64,000 nucleotides of DNA from Sedimenticola selenatireducens DSM 17993 (GCF_000428045.1 NZ_ATZE01000002.1:136457-200456); one strand, 5' to 3'; positions 1 to 9,382 are shown, counted from the stretch's first letter. A program made the numbers and translations. The notes: generated from the sequence alone by a model not told the origin.

Positions 1-1211
1 TGGATCCGGGTGCGGGCGATAAAGGAGATTGCCAGCGGCACGATCGCCTGGGTGCTGGTCTCGCCGGCCAGCATCAGTTCATGGAACTGTGCCACCGCGT
101 CGAGAATATCCGGGTTGCGGTAGCTGTGGTGCGGATTGAGAATCGCGTAGGAGAGCATGGCCAGGCGGTGGCGGATACAGGACTCCTTCTCCGGGTCGCA
201 CTCGCCCTCGATCGGCACCGGGTGCAGCGCCAGCCACAGCTGCCGCAGACCGGGATACTGCTGCATGGCCAGGTATTCCACCCGCGAATCCTCCAGCAGC
301 TCGATGGCGATGCGCTGGAACGGGCTGAAGTTGTCGGCAAAGATGAAGTGGCTCCAGCGGCGGTGGGCCGCGATATGGGCCAGCACCGCACGATAGCGGT
401 CGATGCCGGGTACGCCGCTTTCCGTATCATCGAACACGTCCGGCAGGCGGATGCCGAGGGAGTCGTAGTAGGGGATCGGCTTGCGCAGTTCGTCGAAGGC
501 AGTGGAGTAGGGGACCAGGTGGTCCTTGTCCTGCCACAGGGCGCGCAGGTAGAGATCGAGCTGGCGTTCATGATCGGCAAACAGGGTACCGTGGCGCTCC
601 CGTTGCAGCATGGCGCGGCTGTCGGCGGACTGCAGGCTGAAGAAGTCCTTCTGCCGCTCGGGGTGGTTGGAGTAGTTGCGAATGCCGTACTCGGTCCAGT
701 TGCGTATCCCCTCCAGGGAGAGCTGGTTCAGCAGATAGGGCATCTGCTGCAGATACTCCTTGGCACCCGGGCTGGGAATGGTGGCCTGCCCGCCGTGGAT
801 GGAACTGCTGGTGCGCTCCAACATGTTCAGCAGCATGTCGATGTAGCGCACCAGCTGTTGCTCGCTGCCGAGTCGCCGCGCCGCTTCCGGCAGAGTCTGC
901 AGGAACGGCAGGATGATGGCGCCATTGGGGGTGCGGGAGATCTTCCAGACGCTTTGCGAGACCAGGCCGAGTACCGGCTCGCCCAGCCGGGCCGCCACCT
1001 GCGGCATCTCCTCCAGATAAACCAGCACCGGCTCGAAGCCGCGGCCGATCATGCAGACCAGGGAGGCGCCTTCCAGATAGCTCTTGATGCCTGCCTCGCT
1101 CAGGCTGGCGGCGGCTTCTTCCATGCAGTCGCCAAACAGCAGGTCCAGCTGCTGGAAATTGCAGGTCAGTTGCTCCCGGTAGACCTGAAGGGCGGATTCC
1201 TCAATGCTCAC
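1..1211 (-). CDS. cbbO: RuBisCO activase subunit CbbO, N-terminal part (cut by window edge)
   Basis: The frame is open from a GTG at 1211 to the left edge, giving about 403 residues starting MSIEESALQVYREQL. It lies 42 bp downstream of cbbQ on the same strand. In the known CbbQ/CbbO activases, CbbO (about 770 aa) is the adaptor that links the AAA+ CbbQ ring to RuBisCO; its C-terminal von Willebrand factor A domain with a MIDAS metal site would lie beyond the window. The visible part is alpha-helical and acidic and shows no catalytic motif, as expected of the CbbO N-terminus. NorD is the paralogue, but with RuBisCO rather than nitric oxide reductase nearby CbbO is preferred. The GTG start is an inference; no strong ribosome binding site is seen. 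Confidence 0.8.
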   Translation of the reverse strand, partial: MSIEESALQVYREQLTCNFQQLDLLFGDCMEEAAASLSEAGIKSYLEGASLVCMIGRGFEPVLVYLEEMPQVAARLGEPVLGLVSQSVWKISRTPNGAIILPFLQTLPEAARRLGSEQQLVRYIDMLLNMLERTSSSIHGGQATIPSPGAKEYLQQMPYLLNQLSLEGIRNWTEYGIRNYSNHPERQKDFFSLQSADSRAMLQRERHGTLFADHERQLDLYLRALWQDKDHLVPYSTAFDELRKPIPYYDSLGIRLPDVFDDTESGVPGIDRYRAVLAHIAAHRRWSHFIFADNFSPFQRIAIELLEDSRVEYLAMQQYPGLRQLWLALHPVPIEGECDPEKESCIRHRLAMLSYAILNPHHSYRNPDILDAVAQFHELMLAGETSTQAIVPLAISFIARTRI

Positions 1212-1253
1212 AGTGCTGGTCCCCGCGGATTGTCTCCGTCATTTGCTTGCCGG

Positions 1254-2060
1254 TCAGGCGAACAGGCTGTCGATGGCGTGATCCAGGGTGGCCCGGATAT
1301 CGGCGTCGTCGGTGATCGGGCGCACCAGTGCCATGCGGCAGGCGGCGGTCGGCTCAACCCCCTGCCTGATCAGCTGGGCACCGTACACCAGCAGGCGCGT
1401 GGAGATGCCCTCATCCAGACCGTGGCCTTTCAGGTTGCGGGCGGTGTGGCCGACCTTTACCAGCTTGCCGGCGGTGTCGTTGTCGATGCCGGTCTCCTGG
1501 CAAATGATCTCGACCTCCAGTGTCTCGGGTGCGTAGTCGAAATCGAGCGCGGAGAACCGCTGCTTGGTGGACTGCTTTAGGTCCTTCATCAGGCTCTGGT
1601 AGCCGGGGTTGTAAGATATTACCAGCTGAAAGTCGGGGTGGGCGGCGACCACCTCGCCCTTCTTGTCCAGCGGCAGGGTGCGGCGATGGTCGGTCAGCGG
1701 ATGGATCACCACGGTGGTGTCCTGGCGCGCCTCCACCACCTCGTCCAGGTAGCAGATGGCGCCGATACGTGCCGCCACGGTCAACGGACCATCCAGCCAG
1801 CGGGTGCCGTCCGCGTCCAGCAGGTAGCGGCCCACCAGGTCGGATGCGGTCATATCCTCGTTGCAGGCCACGGTGATCAGCGGCCGCTTCAGGCGCCACG
1901 CCATGTGTTCGATGAAGCGCGACTTGCCGCAACCGGTCGGCCCCTTGATCATCACCGGCATGCGCGCCTGGTAGGCTGCCTGGTAGAGGGCGATTTCATC
2001 GCCCTGCGGTTGGTAGAAAGGCTCCTGTTGGATACGGTACTGCTCACTGTTTTCTGTCAT
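1254..2060 (-). CDS. cbbQ: RuBisCO activase AAA+ ATPase CbbQ (MoxR family)
   Basis: A 268-aa protein of normal family length. The Walker A motif GPTGCGKS is at residues 40-47 and the Walker B ICYLDE at 102-107, in the MoxR AAA+ arrangement. CbbQ hexamers use ATP to remove inhibitory sugar phosphates from RuBisCO, working with CbbO, whose gene follows directly. The near-identical NorQ acts on nitric oxide reductase; the form II RuBisCO gene (13552-14937) in the same window favours CbbQ. The pair is about 11 kb from cbbM rather than next to it, so it must have its own promoter, probably in the AT-rich 230 bp upstream. A long frame on the other strand is a codon-bias shadow. Confidence 0.88.
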   Translation of the reverse strand: MTENSEQYRIQQEPFYQPQGDEIALYQAAYQARMPVMIKGPTGCGKSRFIEHMAWRLKRPLITVACNEDMTASDLVGRYLLDADGTRWLDGPLTVAARIGAICYLDEVVEARQDTTVVIHPLTDHRRTLPLDKKGEVVAAHPDFQLVISYNPGYQSLMKDLKQSTKQRFSALDFDYAPETLEVEIICQETGIDNDTAGKLVKVGHTARNLKGHGLDEGISTRLLVYGAQLIRQGVEPTAACRMALVRPITDDADIRATLDHAIDSLFA

Positions 2061-2290
2061 GACGACCCCGTCTTGCGATAACCAAGATTGTCCAGCAGAT
2101 TAGTAGGTATTCAACTGGAGTAATAATAGTTTTTACTGATTAGGTTAATAATAATAAATTTATGAACGACGGTCATCGTATTATATTTGGTGATGGATAA
2201 AGTAGCTGTTTGCATTTATTCCGACGATTTTCAGAGGCTGGGGCAGGCGCGGTGATTTCCTGCCACACAAGCGGATGCAGGTGACAGATA
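2061..2290 (-). promoter_or_regulatory. AT-rich divergent promoter region of cbbQO and the racemase gene
   Basis: This 230-bp stretch between divergent genes is far richer in A and T than its surroundings. On the minus strand a perfect TATAAT lies at 2180-2185 with no recognisable -35 box 17 bp upstream, the pattern expected of an activator-dependent promoter (CbbR would be the obvious candidate). No clear CbbR site could be assigned. Confidence 0.3.
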
Positions 2291-2986
2291 ATGAAAACAA
2301 TAGGCATGCTGGGCGGTATGAGCTGGGAGTCGACGGTCAGTTATTATCGTGCGATCAACCAGGGGGTGAAAGCCGCGCTGGGTGGGCTGCACTCGGCCAA
2401 AATCATTCTCTACAGTGTCGATTTTCAAGAGATCGAGCGGCTCCAGCACCAGGGTGATTGGGAGGCGACGGCGGATATTCTCGTGCGGGCCGCCAGATCA
2501 GTCGAGCAGGCCGGCGCAGATGGCCTGATTATCTGTACCAATACCATGCACAAAGTGGCGGACCGGATTGAACGTGTGTTGTCGATCCCGCTAATACATA
2601 TTGCCGATGCTACAGCCCGGCAACTGCTGGCTGATGGTGTCCGGCGGGTCGGCCTGCTGGGGACCCGCTTCACCATGGAGCAGCCGTTTTACCGGGATCG
2701 ATTGCAGGAACGGTATGGGATTGATGTACTGGTGCCGGAGATGGATGACCGGGAACGGGTGCATCAAATCATCTACACAGAGTTGTGTCTGGGGCAGATC
2801 CACGAGGCCTCCAGGCGCGAATACCTGCGGATTATCGCTGATCTGCAGCGGGCTGGCGCGGAGGCGGTTATCCTTGGCTGTACCGAGATCGCCCTGCTGG
2901 TACAGCCGGAACAGACGGAGGTTCCACTCTATGATACGACCGCTATTCATGCCGCTGCTGCGGTGAATTTCCTCCTCACGAACTGA
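2291..2986 (+). CDS. Aspartate/glutamate racemase family protein
   Basis: A 231-aa cytosolic enzyme of the PLP-independent Asp/Glu racemase family. It opens with the family signature KTIGMLGGMSWEST, and the two catalytic cysteines are visible in IICTNT (Cys82) and ILGCTE (Cys197), at the spacing typical of these pseudo-symmetric two-domain enzymes. Closest in appearance to E. coli YgeA, a broad-specificity amino acid racemase, so a role in making or recycling D-amino acids is likely, but the substrate cannot be told from sequence. It stands alone, divergent from cbbQO, with the ATG at 2291 after a weak AGGTGA ribosome binding site. Confidence 0.85.
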   Translation: MKTIGMLGGMSWESTVSYYRAINQGVKAALGGLHSAKIILYSVDFQEIERLQHQGDWEATADILVRAARSVEQAGADGLIICTNTMHKVADRIERVLSIPLIHIADATARQLLADGVRRVGLLGTRFTMEQPFYRDRLQERYGIDVLVPEMDDRERVHQIIYTELCLGQIHEASRREYLRIIADLQRAGAEAVILGCTEIALLVQPEQTEVPLYDTTAIHAAAAVNFLLTN

Positions 2987-3048
2987 GCAGGCGCCGGTCC
3001 GGCCTCAGCGTCACGTCCTACATGGTCCGGCCGGTTTTTGACCGCCGT

Positions 3049-3246
3049 TTACTCCTCCAGGCGATAACGGGTCCGGCAGTAGCGGCAGCTGGCTTCATCC
3101 CCGGGTTTTTTTAACGGTATGACGACACGCGGGTGCAGGCCGGTGGTTGGGCCGTCGGTTCTGGGGCAAGTAAGTGGCAGATCGCTTTTACTTACCTTGA
3201 CGACAGGTGTCGACAGCGCATCAATTGGCGTTTCCGGCTGTGTCAT
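3049..3246 (-). CDS. Small zinc-finger domain protein (zf-CHCC type)
   Basis: A 65-aa protein with a C-terminal metal-binding pattern Cys27, His39, Cys54, Cys57 in the context HPRVVIPLKKPGD...CRYC...YRL, the same arrangement as the CHCC zinc finger of mitochondrial complex I subunit NDUFS6 and its small bacterial homologues. Proteins of this kind are common in proteobacteria and their role is unknown; zinc binding is inferred. The start has a good ribosome binding site (GGAG, six bases before ATG). It is followed on the same strand by nothing within 170 bp and precedes the convergent end of the racemase gene. Confidence 0.75.
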   Translation of the reverse strand: MTQPETPIDALSTPVVKVSKSDLPLTCPRTDGPTTGLHPRVVIPLKKPGDEASCRYCRTRYRLEE

Positions 3247-3376
3247 TTTTTCTCCATTGGTTACACGAGGTCAGGGAAGCCGGATGTCGGCGAACAGATG
3301 CGGACATCCCCATACGCCGCGGATTCTACCTCAAAATTCGCCACCACATGAAGGGCGACCAGTGATGCAGGCGTGA

Positions 3377-3871
3377 TCAGTGGTGTTTGGTCTTGACGTC
3401 CAGCAGGCCCATGGCGACGGCTGATGCCACAAAGGTCAAATGAATAATCACATACCAGAGCAGCTTGTCGTTATCAATATTCACCGCGTTCATGAAGATC
3501 TTCAACAGGTGGATGGATGAGATTGCCACGATGGAGGCGGCTACCTTGTTCTTCAGACTGCTGGTATCCAGCTTGCCGAGCCAGGCGAGCTTTTCGGTAT
3601 TTTCCGAAACATCCAGTTGCGAGACAAAGTTCTCATAACCGGAGAACATCACCATCACCAGCAGGCCGCCCACCAGCGCCATGTCGATCAGCGACAGCAC
3701 CACCAGCACCAGGTCGGTCTCGGTGACCGAGAAGATTTGGGGCAGCAGGTGGTACACCTCCTGGAAAAACTTTACACCAAGGGCGAGCAGGGCCAGGCTC
3801 AATCCCAGGTAGATGGGCGCGAGCACCCAGCGCATCGCATACATCGCCCGCTCGAGGTTTCTTTCAATCAT
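3377..3871 (-). CDS. YqhA-like inner membrane protein (UPF0114)
   Basis: A 164-aa protein with three or four hydrophobic segments, opening [21 protein letters not shown] as in the YqhA/UPF0114 family. The conserved [12 protein letters not shown] stretch in the middle supports this. The family is of unknown function and about this length in gammaproteobacteria. The start is supported by AAGGA seven bases before the ATG. It lies 77 bp downstream of the SLC13 permease on the same strand and may be co-transcribed with it. Confidence 0.85.
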   Translation of the reverse strand: MIERNLERAMYAMRWVLAPIYLGLSLALLALGVKFFQEVYHLLPQIFSVTETDLVLVVLSLIDMALVGGLLVMVMFSGYENFVSQLDVSENTEKLAWLGKLDTSSLKNKVAASIVAISSIHLLKIFMNAVNIDNDKLLWYVIIHLTFVASAVAMGLLDVKTKHH

Positions 3872-3948
3872 GGATGGTCCTTCAGGTCAGTGAGATTTTT
3901 GTGCTTTTGAATGTAACCGGTCCCATGGTGGGGGCGCTGGAGCGTTTT

Positions 3949-5787
3949 TTAAAGGTCATACATCAGGACTAGCATGCTCAACAGTCCCAGCCACATGATC
4001 AGTGTCAGTGGAATGCCGACCCGCAGGAAGTCGCTGAACCTGTAGCCCCCGGCGCTGAAGATCAGCAGGTTGGTCTGATAGCCCATGGGCGTGGCGTAAC
4101 TCATGTTGGCGCCGAACAGCACTGACAAGATGAAGGGTTCGGCGGGCAGTCCCAGTTGACTGGCAATACTGATGGCGATTGGGGTGCCGATCACCGCAGC
4201 CGCATTGTTGGATACCACATTGGTCAGGATGGCGATCATCAGCATCAGGCCGCCCAGCACCGCGCTGATCGGCAGTCCGGTGGAGATGGCGACATAGAGA
4301 CTGGCAATGTATTCGGCGCCGCCGGTCCGCATCAGCGCCAGGCCGAGCGCCAGGCTCACCACGACGATCAGGATCACCCGGGTGCTCAGGGCGGAGGCGG
4401 CATCCTCCCAGTCCAGGCAGCGCGTCAGCAGCATCAGCCCGACGCCACACAGGGCGCTGGTGGCGATCGGCAGCAGACCGGTAGCGGCGAATGTGACCAC
4501 TGCCGCCATGATCAGCAGGGCCTGGCGTGCCCGGCGGGTCTCCGGCAGATAGACCGAGGCATCCAGTACCAGCAGCTTGCCGCTGCTTTTCAGCGCTTCG
4601 ATACGATCCGCTGCGCCCTGCACCAGCAGTACATCGCCGCTCTCCAGACGCACATCCCCCATGCCCTTCTTGATAGTCTGCTGGCCCTGGGTCTGGGAGC
4701 GGTGAATCGCCAGGATTACCACGTTGTTGTGTTCCGCGAAGCGCAGCTCCTTGAGAGTGCGGCGATACAGTGGCGAGCCTTCCGTAACCACCACCTCGGC
4801 CAGCAGTTGGCCTTCCGAGGAGAGGGGGTGCTCTTCATCAATGGGATTCTCGATATCAGTGGCGTTATACAGAGTGGCGCCCAACAGCTGTTCGTACTCC
4901 TTGAGCAGTTCCGGCGTGTCCCGCACCAGCAGGCGATCGCCCTCGCGCAGCTCGGCGGTCGGCAGGCGGGTCACGTTGAGCCCCAGACCCCGCTGGATCT
5001 TGTCTACCTTCATGCGCCGGTCGGTTTTCTCCAGTATCTCAGCCAGGGTCTTGCCGTTGGCAAAGCTCTCCTGATTGATATGGAGCAGGGCGTCAAAAAT
5101 TCTCGGTGACATATCAGAAAGCAGCGCCTGGCGCGGGGGCAGCAGTCGCGGCGCAACCAGCCAGAGATAGAGCAGCCCAAAACTGCCGGCAACCACCACC
5201 GGTAAGGCAAAATCGAACATGCCGAAATGATGCAGGCCCAGGTCTGCGGCGATACCCACCACCAAAAGATTGGTGGAGGTGCCGATGGTGGTGGCCATGC
5301 CGCCGAGCAGGGTGGCGAGGCCCATCGGCAGCAGGATGCCGGAAGAAGACTGCTTGTTGCGGATCGAGACGCCAATCAGAATGGGCAACAGCATCACCAC
5401 GATCGGCGTGTTGTTGAGAAATGCGCTGAGCAGGGCGGCGGAAAGCAGGGTGGCCAGGAACGATAGCAGGGGCCGGGTGGCCCAGAGTTTGGACAGCAGG
5501 GCCGCTAGTGGTCGGAGCGCCCCGGTGGTCTCCAGACCCTGGCCGACGATCATCAGGGCGCAGATCGCCACCAGTGCCTCATTGCCGAATCCGCTGAAAA
5601 AGTCACCCGGCTGCAGCGTGATACCGTTGCGCGTGTAGGGAAAGGCCTCGAATCCGACCACCAGGCTGACCAGAATCAGCAGCGATGAGGTCTCCAGCGG
5701 GATGTTGTCCCGGGTGAACAGATAGAGGGCGACCACGATCAGTAGCAGGACAGCGATGGCGTGCGGGTCAGGTAGCGGTGGCAGCAT
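3949..5787 (-). CDS. SLC13-family permease with two TrkA_C domains
   Basis: A 612-aa inner membrane protein. About five to six hydrophobic segments at residues 1-220 and another set at about 420-612 surround a soluble middle with two TrkA_C (RCK_C) domains at about 225-305 and 325-410. This is the standard layout of bacterial SLC13/DASS-type anion permeases, which use sodium to import sulfate, dicarboxylates or similar anions. The N-terminal half carries LNNTPIVVMLLP and the C-terminal half VVSNNAAAVIGTPIA, the paired re-entrant motifs of the ion transporter superfamily. The substrate is not deducible. A second protein of the same design, not closely similar, is at 22870-24849. Confidence 0.85.
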   Translation of the reverse strand: MLPPLPDPHAIAVLLLIVVALYLFTRDNIPLETSSLLILVSLVVGFEAFPYTRNGITLQPGDFFSGFGNEALVAICALMIVGQGLETTGALRPLAALLSKLWATRPLLSFLATLLSAALLSAFLNNTPIVVMLLPILIGVSIRNKQSSSGILLPMGLATLLGGMATTIGTSTNLLVVGIAADLGLHHFGMFDFALPVVVAGSFGLLYLWLVAPRLLPPRQALLSDMSPRIFDALLHINQESFANGKTLAEILEKTDRRMKVDKIQRGLGLNVTRLPTAELREGDRLLVRDTPELLKEYEQLLGATLYNATDIENPIDEEHPLSSEGQLLAEVVVTEGSPLYRRTLKELRFAEHNNVVILAIHRSQTQGQQTIKKGMGDVRLESGDVLLVQGAADRIEALKSSGKLLVLDASVYLPETRRARQALLIMAAVVTFAATGLLPIATSALCGVGLMLLTRCLDWEDAASALSTRVILIVVVSLALGLALMRTGGAEYIASLYVAISTGLPISAVLGGLMLMIAILTNVVSNNAAAVIGTPIAISIASQLGLPAEPFILSVLFGANMSYATPMGYQTNLLIFSAGGYRFSDFLRVGIPLTLIMWLGLLSMLVLMYDL

Positions 5788-5964
5788 AGGGCGATGGTTG
5801 TTTGATGTCCGGGGTAACGCGCCGCTGATTCAGGCACACAGGTAAGAGTATAACGGCAATCGGGTTGGGTGCTTAATTTGCACAAGGGCTTGGATGGCCA
5901 GGGTATGCTTGAATAGAGTAATGGTGTAATTGGTATTTGGCGTCAGCGGCTGAGGAAGTTTTAG

Positions 5965-8274
5965 ATGGAAAAACGGGTTCCCGGTTATTGTGCGCTCTGT
6001 ATCTCGCGTTGTGGCTGCATCTCCACGGTGCGTGATGGCCGACTGGTGGCGGTCGATCCCGATCCCGACCATCCGACCGGTGAGCACCTCTGTATCAAGG
6101 GGCGTACCGCACCGGAGTGGGTGAACAGCAGCGAGCGCCTGCTGACACCGCTCAAGCGGACCCGGGCCAAAGGCGCCGCCGATCCCGGATGGCAGCCGAT
6201 CAGCTGGGATGAGGCGCTCGAGACCATCAGTCAGCGCCTGCAACAGCTCGCCGCCAGTGCGGGTCCGGAGAGTGTGGCATTCTCGGTGACCACACCCAGT
6301 GGCACCGGGATCGCCGACAGCTTCAACTGGATCAACCGGCTGGCCCACGCTTACGGTTCGCCCAATATGGTGTTTGCCACGGAAAACTGCAACTGGCACA
6401 AGGACTTCACGCCGATGCATACCTGGGGTGGCGGTATCGGTATGCCCGATTATGAACGGACTGGTTGCATCCTGCTGTGGGGGTTCAACCCCACCACCTC
6501 CTGGCTGGCACAGGCCAATCTGGTGCGCCAGGCCAAACGGCGTGGCGCCCGATTGGTCGTGATCGACTGCCGCCGGGCGGGGCTGGCCGCGCTGGCGGAC
6601 CAGTGGCTGCGGGTTCGCCCCGGCAGTGACGGCCCCCTGGCCATGTCCCTGGCCCATGTGCTGATTGAGAACGGCTGGTATGACCAGACGTTTATTCGCC
6701 GCTGGAGTAACGGCCCGTTTCTGGTGCGGGGTGACAATGGCCGGCTGCTGACCGAAGCGGATATCCGTCCGGGCGGGTCCAGTCAGCGATACGTGCAGTG
6801 GGACAGGCGCCGGGACGCTCCACTGATCATGGATTCAGCGGCCTCCTGTGATGCTTCAGTCGCCGGCGATGCGGCCTTGTTCGGCGCCTATCCGGTGACC
6901 ACTCTGCAGGGTCGGATTCTCTGCTCGCCAGTGTTTCAGCATTACGCGGAGCGTTGCCGGGAATATGCCCCGGAAGCGCAGTCGGAGATCACCGGTATCA
7001 GTGCCGAACAGGTGCGTGAAACCGCCCGTCTGCTGCATGAGCGGGGCCCGGTCAGTTATTTTACCTGGACCGGCACCGCCCAGCAGCCGCAGGCGAGCCA
7101 GACGTCCCGCGCCATCTCCCTGCTCTACGCCCTGACCGGCGACTTTGACGCTCCCGGTGGCAATGTCTATTTCGCCAAGCCGGCAGTGGCCAACTTTTTC
7201 GGGCTGGAACTGCTGGATCAGGCACAGCGCCAGAAGACGCTGGGATTCAGTGAGCGTCCGGTGGGTCCGGGCACCATGGGCTGGATCACATCGCTTGATC
7301 TCTACCGGGCAGTGGTCGAGCAGGTACCCTATCCGGTCAAGGCACTGATCAGCTTCGGCAGTAATCCGCAGTTGACCAAACCGCCGACGGCACACACGGA
7401 GGCGGCCCTGAAGCAGCTGGAATTTTACGTGCATGCCGATCTGTTCATGAATCCGACGGCGGTCTATGCCGACATTATTCTGCCGGTCGCTTCCCCCTGG
7501 GAGCGATCCGGACTCTATCCCGGATTCCAGGTTTCACAGCGGGCGGAGTCACACCTGCAGTTGCGTCCGGCGGTGATTCCGCCCCGAGGGGAGGCGCAAA
7601 GCGATACCTGGATTGTCTTTCGGCTGGCCGTCAGGCTGGGACTGGCTGATCACTTTTTTGGTGGTGACATGCAACAGGCGCTGGAAAAACTGCTGGAACC
7701 GTCCGGGGTTACCCTGGAGACGCTGCAGCAGCATCCCCAGGGCATCGATCTGGCACTGGAGACGCAGTATCAGAAATACCGCCAGCAGGGATTTGCCACG
7801 CCCTCGGGAAGATTGGAGCTCTATGCTTCCCGCTTCGAGGCCGCAGGCCATGATCCTCTGCCGGACTTCGTCTCCGGCTCGGACAGGGATGCCGCCTATC
7901 CGCTGCGACTGACCTCGGCCAAATGGGTGCAATACTGTCACAGCCAGCAGCGCAACGTACCGTCACTGCGCAAGCGCATGCCCGATCCCCTGGTGGAACT
8001 GCATCCGGATACGGCTGTTAACGGCGGTATTGCTGAGGGAGAGTGGGTGGTCGTCGCGACGCCGCAGGGTTCGATACGCGCCCGCGCACGGTTCAATGAG
8101 TCGCTGGACCGGAATGTGGTCTGCGCCCAGTATGGCTGGTGGCAGGCCGGTGATGGCTTCGGTGGACGACACTACAATGGCCTGATTGATGCGGAAGAGA
8201 TTGACCCTGTCAGTGGATCAAACAGTCTGCGCAGCGCCCGCTGCCGCATCAGCAAGATTGCTCCGGGCGAATGA
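5965..8274 (+). CDS. Molybdopterin-dependent oxidoreductase, DMSO reductase family, cytoplasmic type
   Basis: A 769-aa catalytic subunit of the DMSO-reductase superfamily. Residues 9-43 carry a [4Fe-4S] pattern (Cys9, Cys12, Cys16, Cys43 in YCALCISRCGC...LCIKG), followed by molybdopterin-binding domains and a C-terminal dinucleotide-binding domain starting near residue 640. Cys142 in ENCNWHKDF is a candidate molybdenum ligand. No twin-arginine or other signal is present, so it should stay in the cytoplasm, unlike thiosulfate or polysulfide reductases it otherwise recalls. No iron-sulfur or membrane-anchor partner gene is adjacent. Ribosome binding site GAGGAAG lies eight bases before ATG. Substrate unknown; formate dehydrogenase-like or sulfur-compound oxidoreductase are both possible. 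Confidence 0.8.
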   Translation: MEKRVPGYCALCISRCGCISTVRDGRLVAVDPDPDHPTGEHLCIKGRTAPEWVNSSERLLTPLKRTRAKGAADPGWQPISWDEALETISQRLQQLAASAGPESVAFSVTTPSGTGIADSFNWINRLAHAYGSPNMVFATENCNWHKDFTPMHTWGGGIGMPDYERTGCILLWGFNPTTSWLAQANLVRQAKRRGARLVVIDCRRAGLAALADQWLRVRPGSDGPLAMSLAHVLIENGWYDQTFIRRWSNGPFLVRGDNGRLLTEADIRPGGSSQRYVQWDRRRDAPLIMDSAASCDASVAGDAALFGAYPVTTLQGRILCSPVFQHYAERCREYAPEAQSEITGISAEQVRETARLLHERGPVSYFTWTGTAQQPQASQTSRAISLLYALTGDFDAPGGNVYFAKPAVANFFGLELLDQAQRQKTLGFSERPVGPGTMGWITSLDLYRAVVEQVPYPVKALISFGSNPQLTKPPTAHTEAALKQLEFYVHADLFMNPTAVYADIILPVASPWERSGLYPGFQVSQRAESHLQLRPAVIPPRGEAQSDTWIVFRLAVRLGLADHFFGGDMQQALEKLLEPSGVTLETLQQHPQGIDLALETQYQKYRQQGFATPSGRLELYASRFEAAGHDPLPDFVSGSDRDAAYPLRLTSAKWVQYCHSQQRNVPSLRKRMPDPLVELHPDTAVNGGIAEGEWVVVATPQGSIRARARFNESLDRNVVCAQYGWWQAGDGFGGRHYNGLIDAEEIDPVSGSNSLRSARCRISKIAPGE

Positions 8275-8372
8275 ACCGGATGTGGCCGCAGGAGTTAACC
8301 TGACCGGTTCAGGCGAGTGTGCTAGTACCCGCGTCGCTGGCAAACGCGCCCGGAGGCGGTATAACCCCGTTG

Positions 8373-8567
8373 TCAGTCAATGCTGCGAATGGCGTCCGTC
8401 TCGCTGGAGAGCGGAAGCGGCACCAGATGCAGCCCGGCGCGCCGTGTTTTCGGCTCTTCCGGCTGTATGTAGGGGCACTCATCCATGGGGCGCCAGTCGC
8501 AGGCGACGCCGGTCACCAGTTCATGCGGACAGCTATGGCAGATGTGTGTATCCAGTTTCTTCAACAT
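8373..8567 (-). CDS. 64-aa four-cysteine protein of unknown function
   Basis: Starting at the ATG at 8567, which has an excellent AGGAGG seven bases upstream, the frame gives a 64-aa protein. Four cysteines at 10, 13, 23 and 31 (CHSC...ACDW...ECPY) could hold zinc or an iron-sulfur cluster. An upstream in-frame ATG at 8591 has no ribosome binding site and is rejected as start. The gene is convergent with the molybdoenzyme gene, whose stop is 99 bp away. I do not recognise the family. The strong ribosome binding site and the AT-rich upstream region (about 8590-8660) argue that it is real. Confidence 0.65.
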   Translation of the reverse strand: MLKKLDTHICHSCPHELVTGVACDWRPMDECPYIQPEEPKTRRAGLHLVPLPLSSETDAIRSID

Positions 8568-8712
8568 ATCCAGGCCTCCTTTGCGGTTCATATTAAAAAT
8601 AACGCAATATCATGCAATTGCAATACTTTTATGATATTTATTTTAGGAAGTAGATCTAACTTCTGATAAATGAAGCCGGGAGTGATGCGGGGAGGGGCGA
8701 TTGGTGGATGCG

Positions 8713-8777
8713 GGCGGCCTGTGTCGGCCGCCATGCCTGAACCGGGAGCGGGTTATTCAGGGCCTGTTTACAGGCCC
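8713..8777. terminator. Two consecutive hairpins downstream of the DUF3617 gene
   Basis: Two perfect 7-bp stems lie in tandem: GGCGGCC/GGCCGCC at 8713-8732 and GGGCCTG/CAGGCCC at 8760-8777, the latter eight bases past the stop of the DUF3617 gene on the minus strand. Neither is followed by a clear T-run, so they may end or stabilise the transcript rather than form a classical intrinsic terminator. Confidence 0.45.
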
Positions 8778-8784
8778 CGGCTGA

Positions 8785-9204
8785 TTAATTGCACTCACCG
8801 ATGCGCTTGCCCGACCACTGATGATCCATCGTTATCTGCTGGCCCTGCATCTCCATGAACATCTGCAGGGTGCCGTTCATGGTGTCGCCCTGTGACTCGA
8901 AGTGGCCGGTACCGGTCATGTTGCCACCATGCCCGGTGCAGGCCATTTTCCAGCTCACCTGTGAACTGCTCGCCTGCACGTCGCTGAACTCGCAGTTGTT
9001 GGCATTTTGCATGATCTTGTCTGGAGACAACCGGCTGGCGGTGAAGCAGTGCTGCATACTCTTGACCGTGGGTTGGGGTAGCATGGGCATTTTCGATGTG
9101 ATCTGAACTTCCCACATGCCGGGGGTAATTTGCATATCCGCAGCATCCGCTGCTGTGGTGGACAATAACAGGGTGCTGGCAAGGATTGCATAACGAACAG
9201 ACAT
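8785..9204 (-). CDS. DUF3617 domain secreted protein
   Basis: From the ATG at 9204 (AGGAGA seven bases upstream) this is a 139-aa protein with a clear Sec signal peptide, MSVRYAILASTLLLSTTAADA, followed by the DUF3617 pattern ITPGMWEVQ near the mature N-terminus. Members of this family are small periplasmic or outer-membrane-facing proteins of unknown function with conserved cysteines; here Cys residues are seen in QHCF, NNCEF, MACTG and the C-terminal GECN, so two disulfides are plausible. The upstream ATG at 9291 would add 29 residues before the signal and is rejected. Monocistronic, divergent from hisC. Confidence 0.8.
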   Translation of the reverse strand: MSVRYAILASTLLLSTTAADAADMQITPGMWEVQITSKMPMLPQPTVKSMQHCFTASRLSPDKIMQNANNCEFSDVQASSSQVSWKMACTGHGGNMTGTGHFESQGDTMNGTLQMFMEMQGQQITMDHQWSGKRIGECN

Positions 9205-9382
9205 GGTACTTCTCCTGAGGGTACGGACGGTTATCTCCAAGGCTGTGATTCTGACAGAGATCCCGGAGAGCGTCGATGCGGGAGTGACCAAGTGGCTTAC
9301 TGCGGTGATACATGACCACTCTACCGCTCTGGGAACGCTGCCGTGTTAGCGGTATCATCGGCTGCTCACAAAACAACCCGCG

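Noticed and set aside
81-1580. Long open frame of about 499 codons on the plus strand
   Set aside because: It is antisense to cbbO and cbbQ, which have clear family motifs; high GC codon bias leaves the opposite strand open.
5830-6657. 275-codon frame on the minus strand
   Set aside because: Antisense of the molybdoenzyme N-terminus with no plausible start signal or domain.
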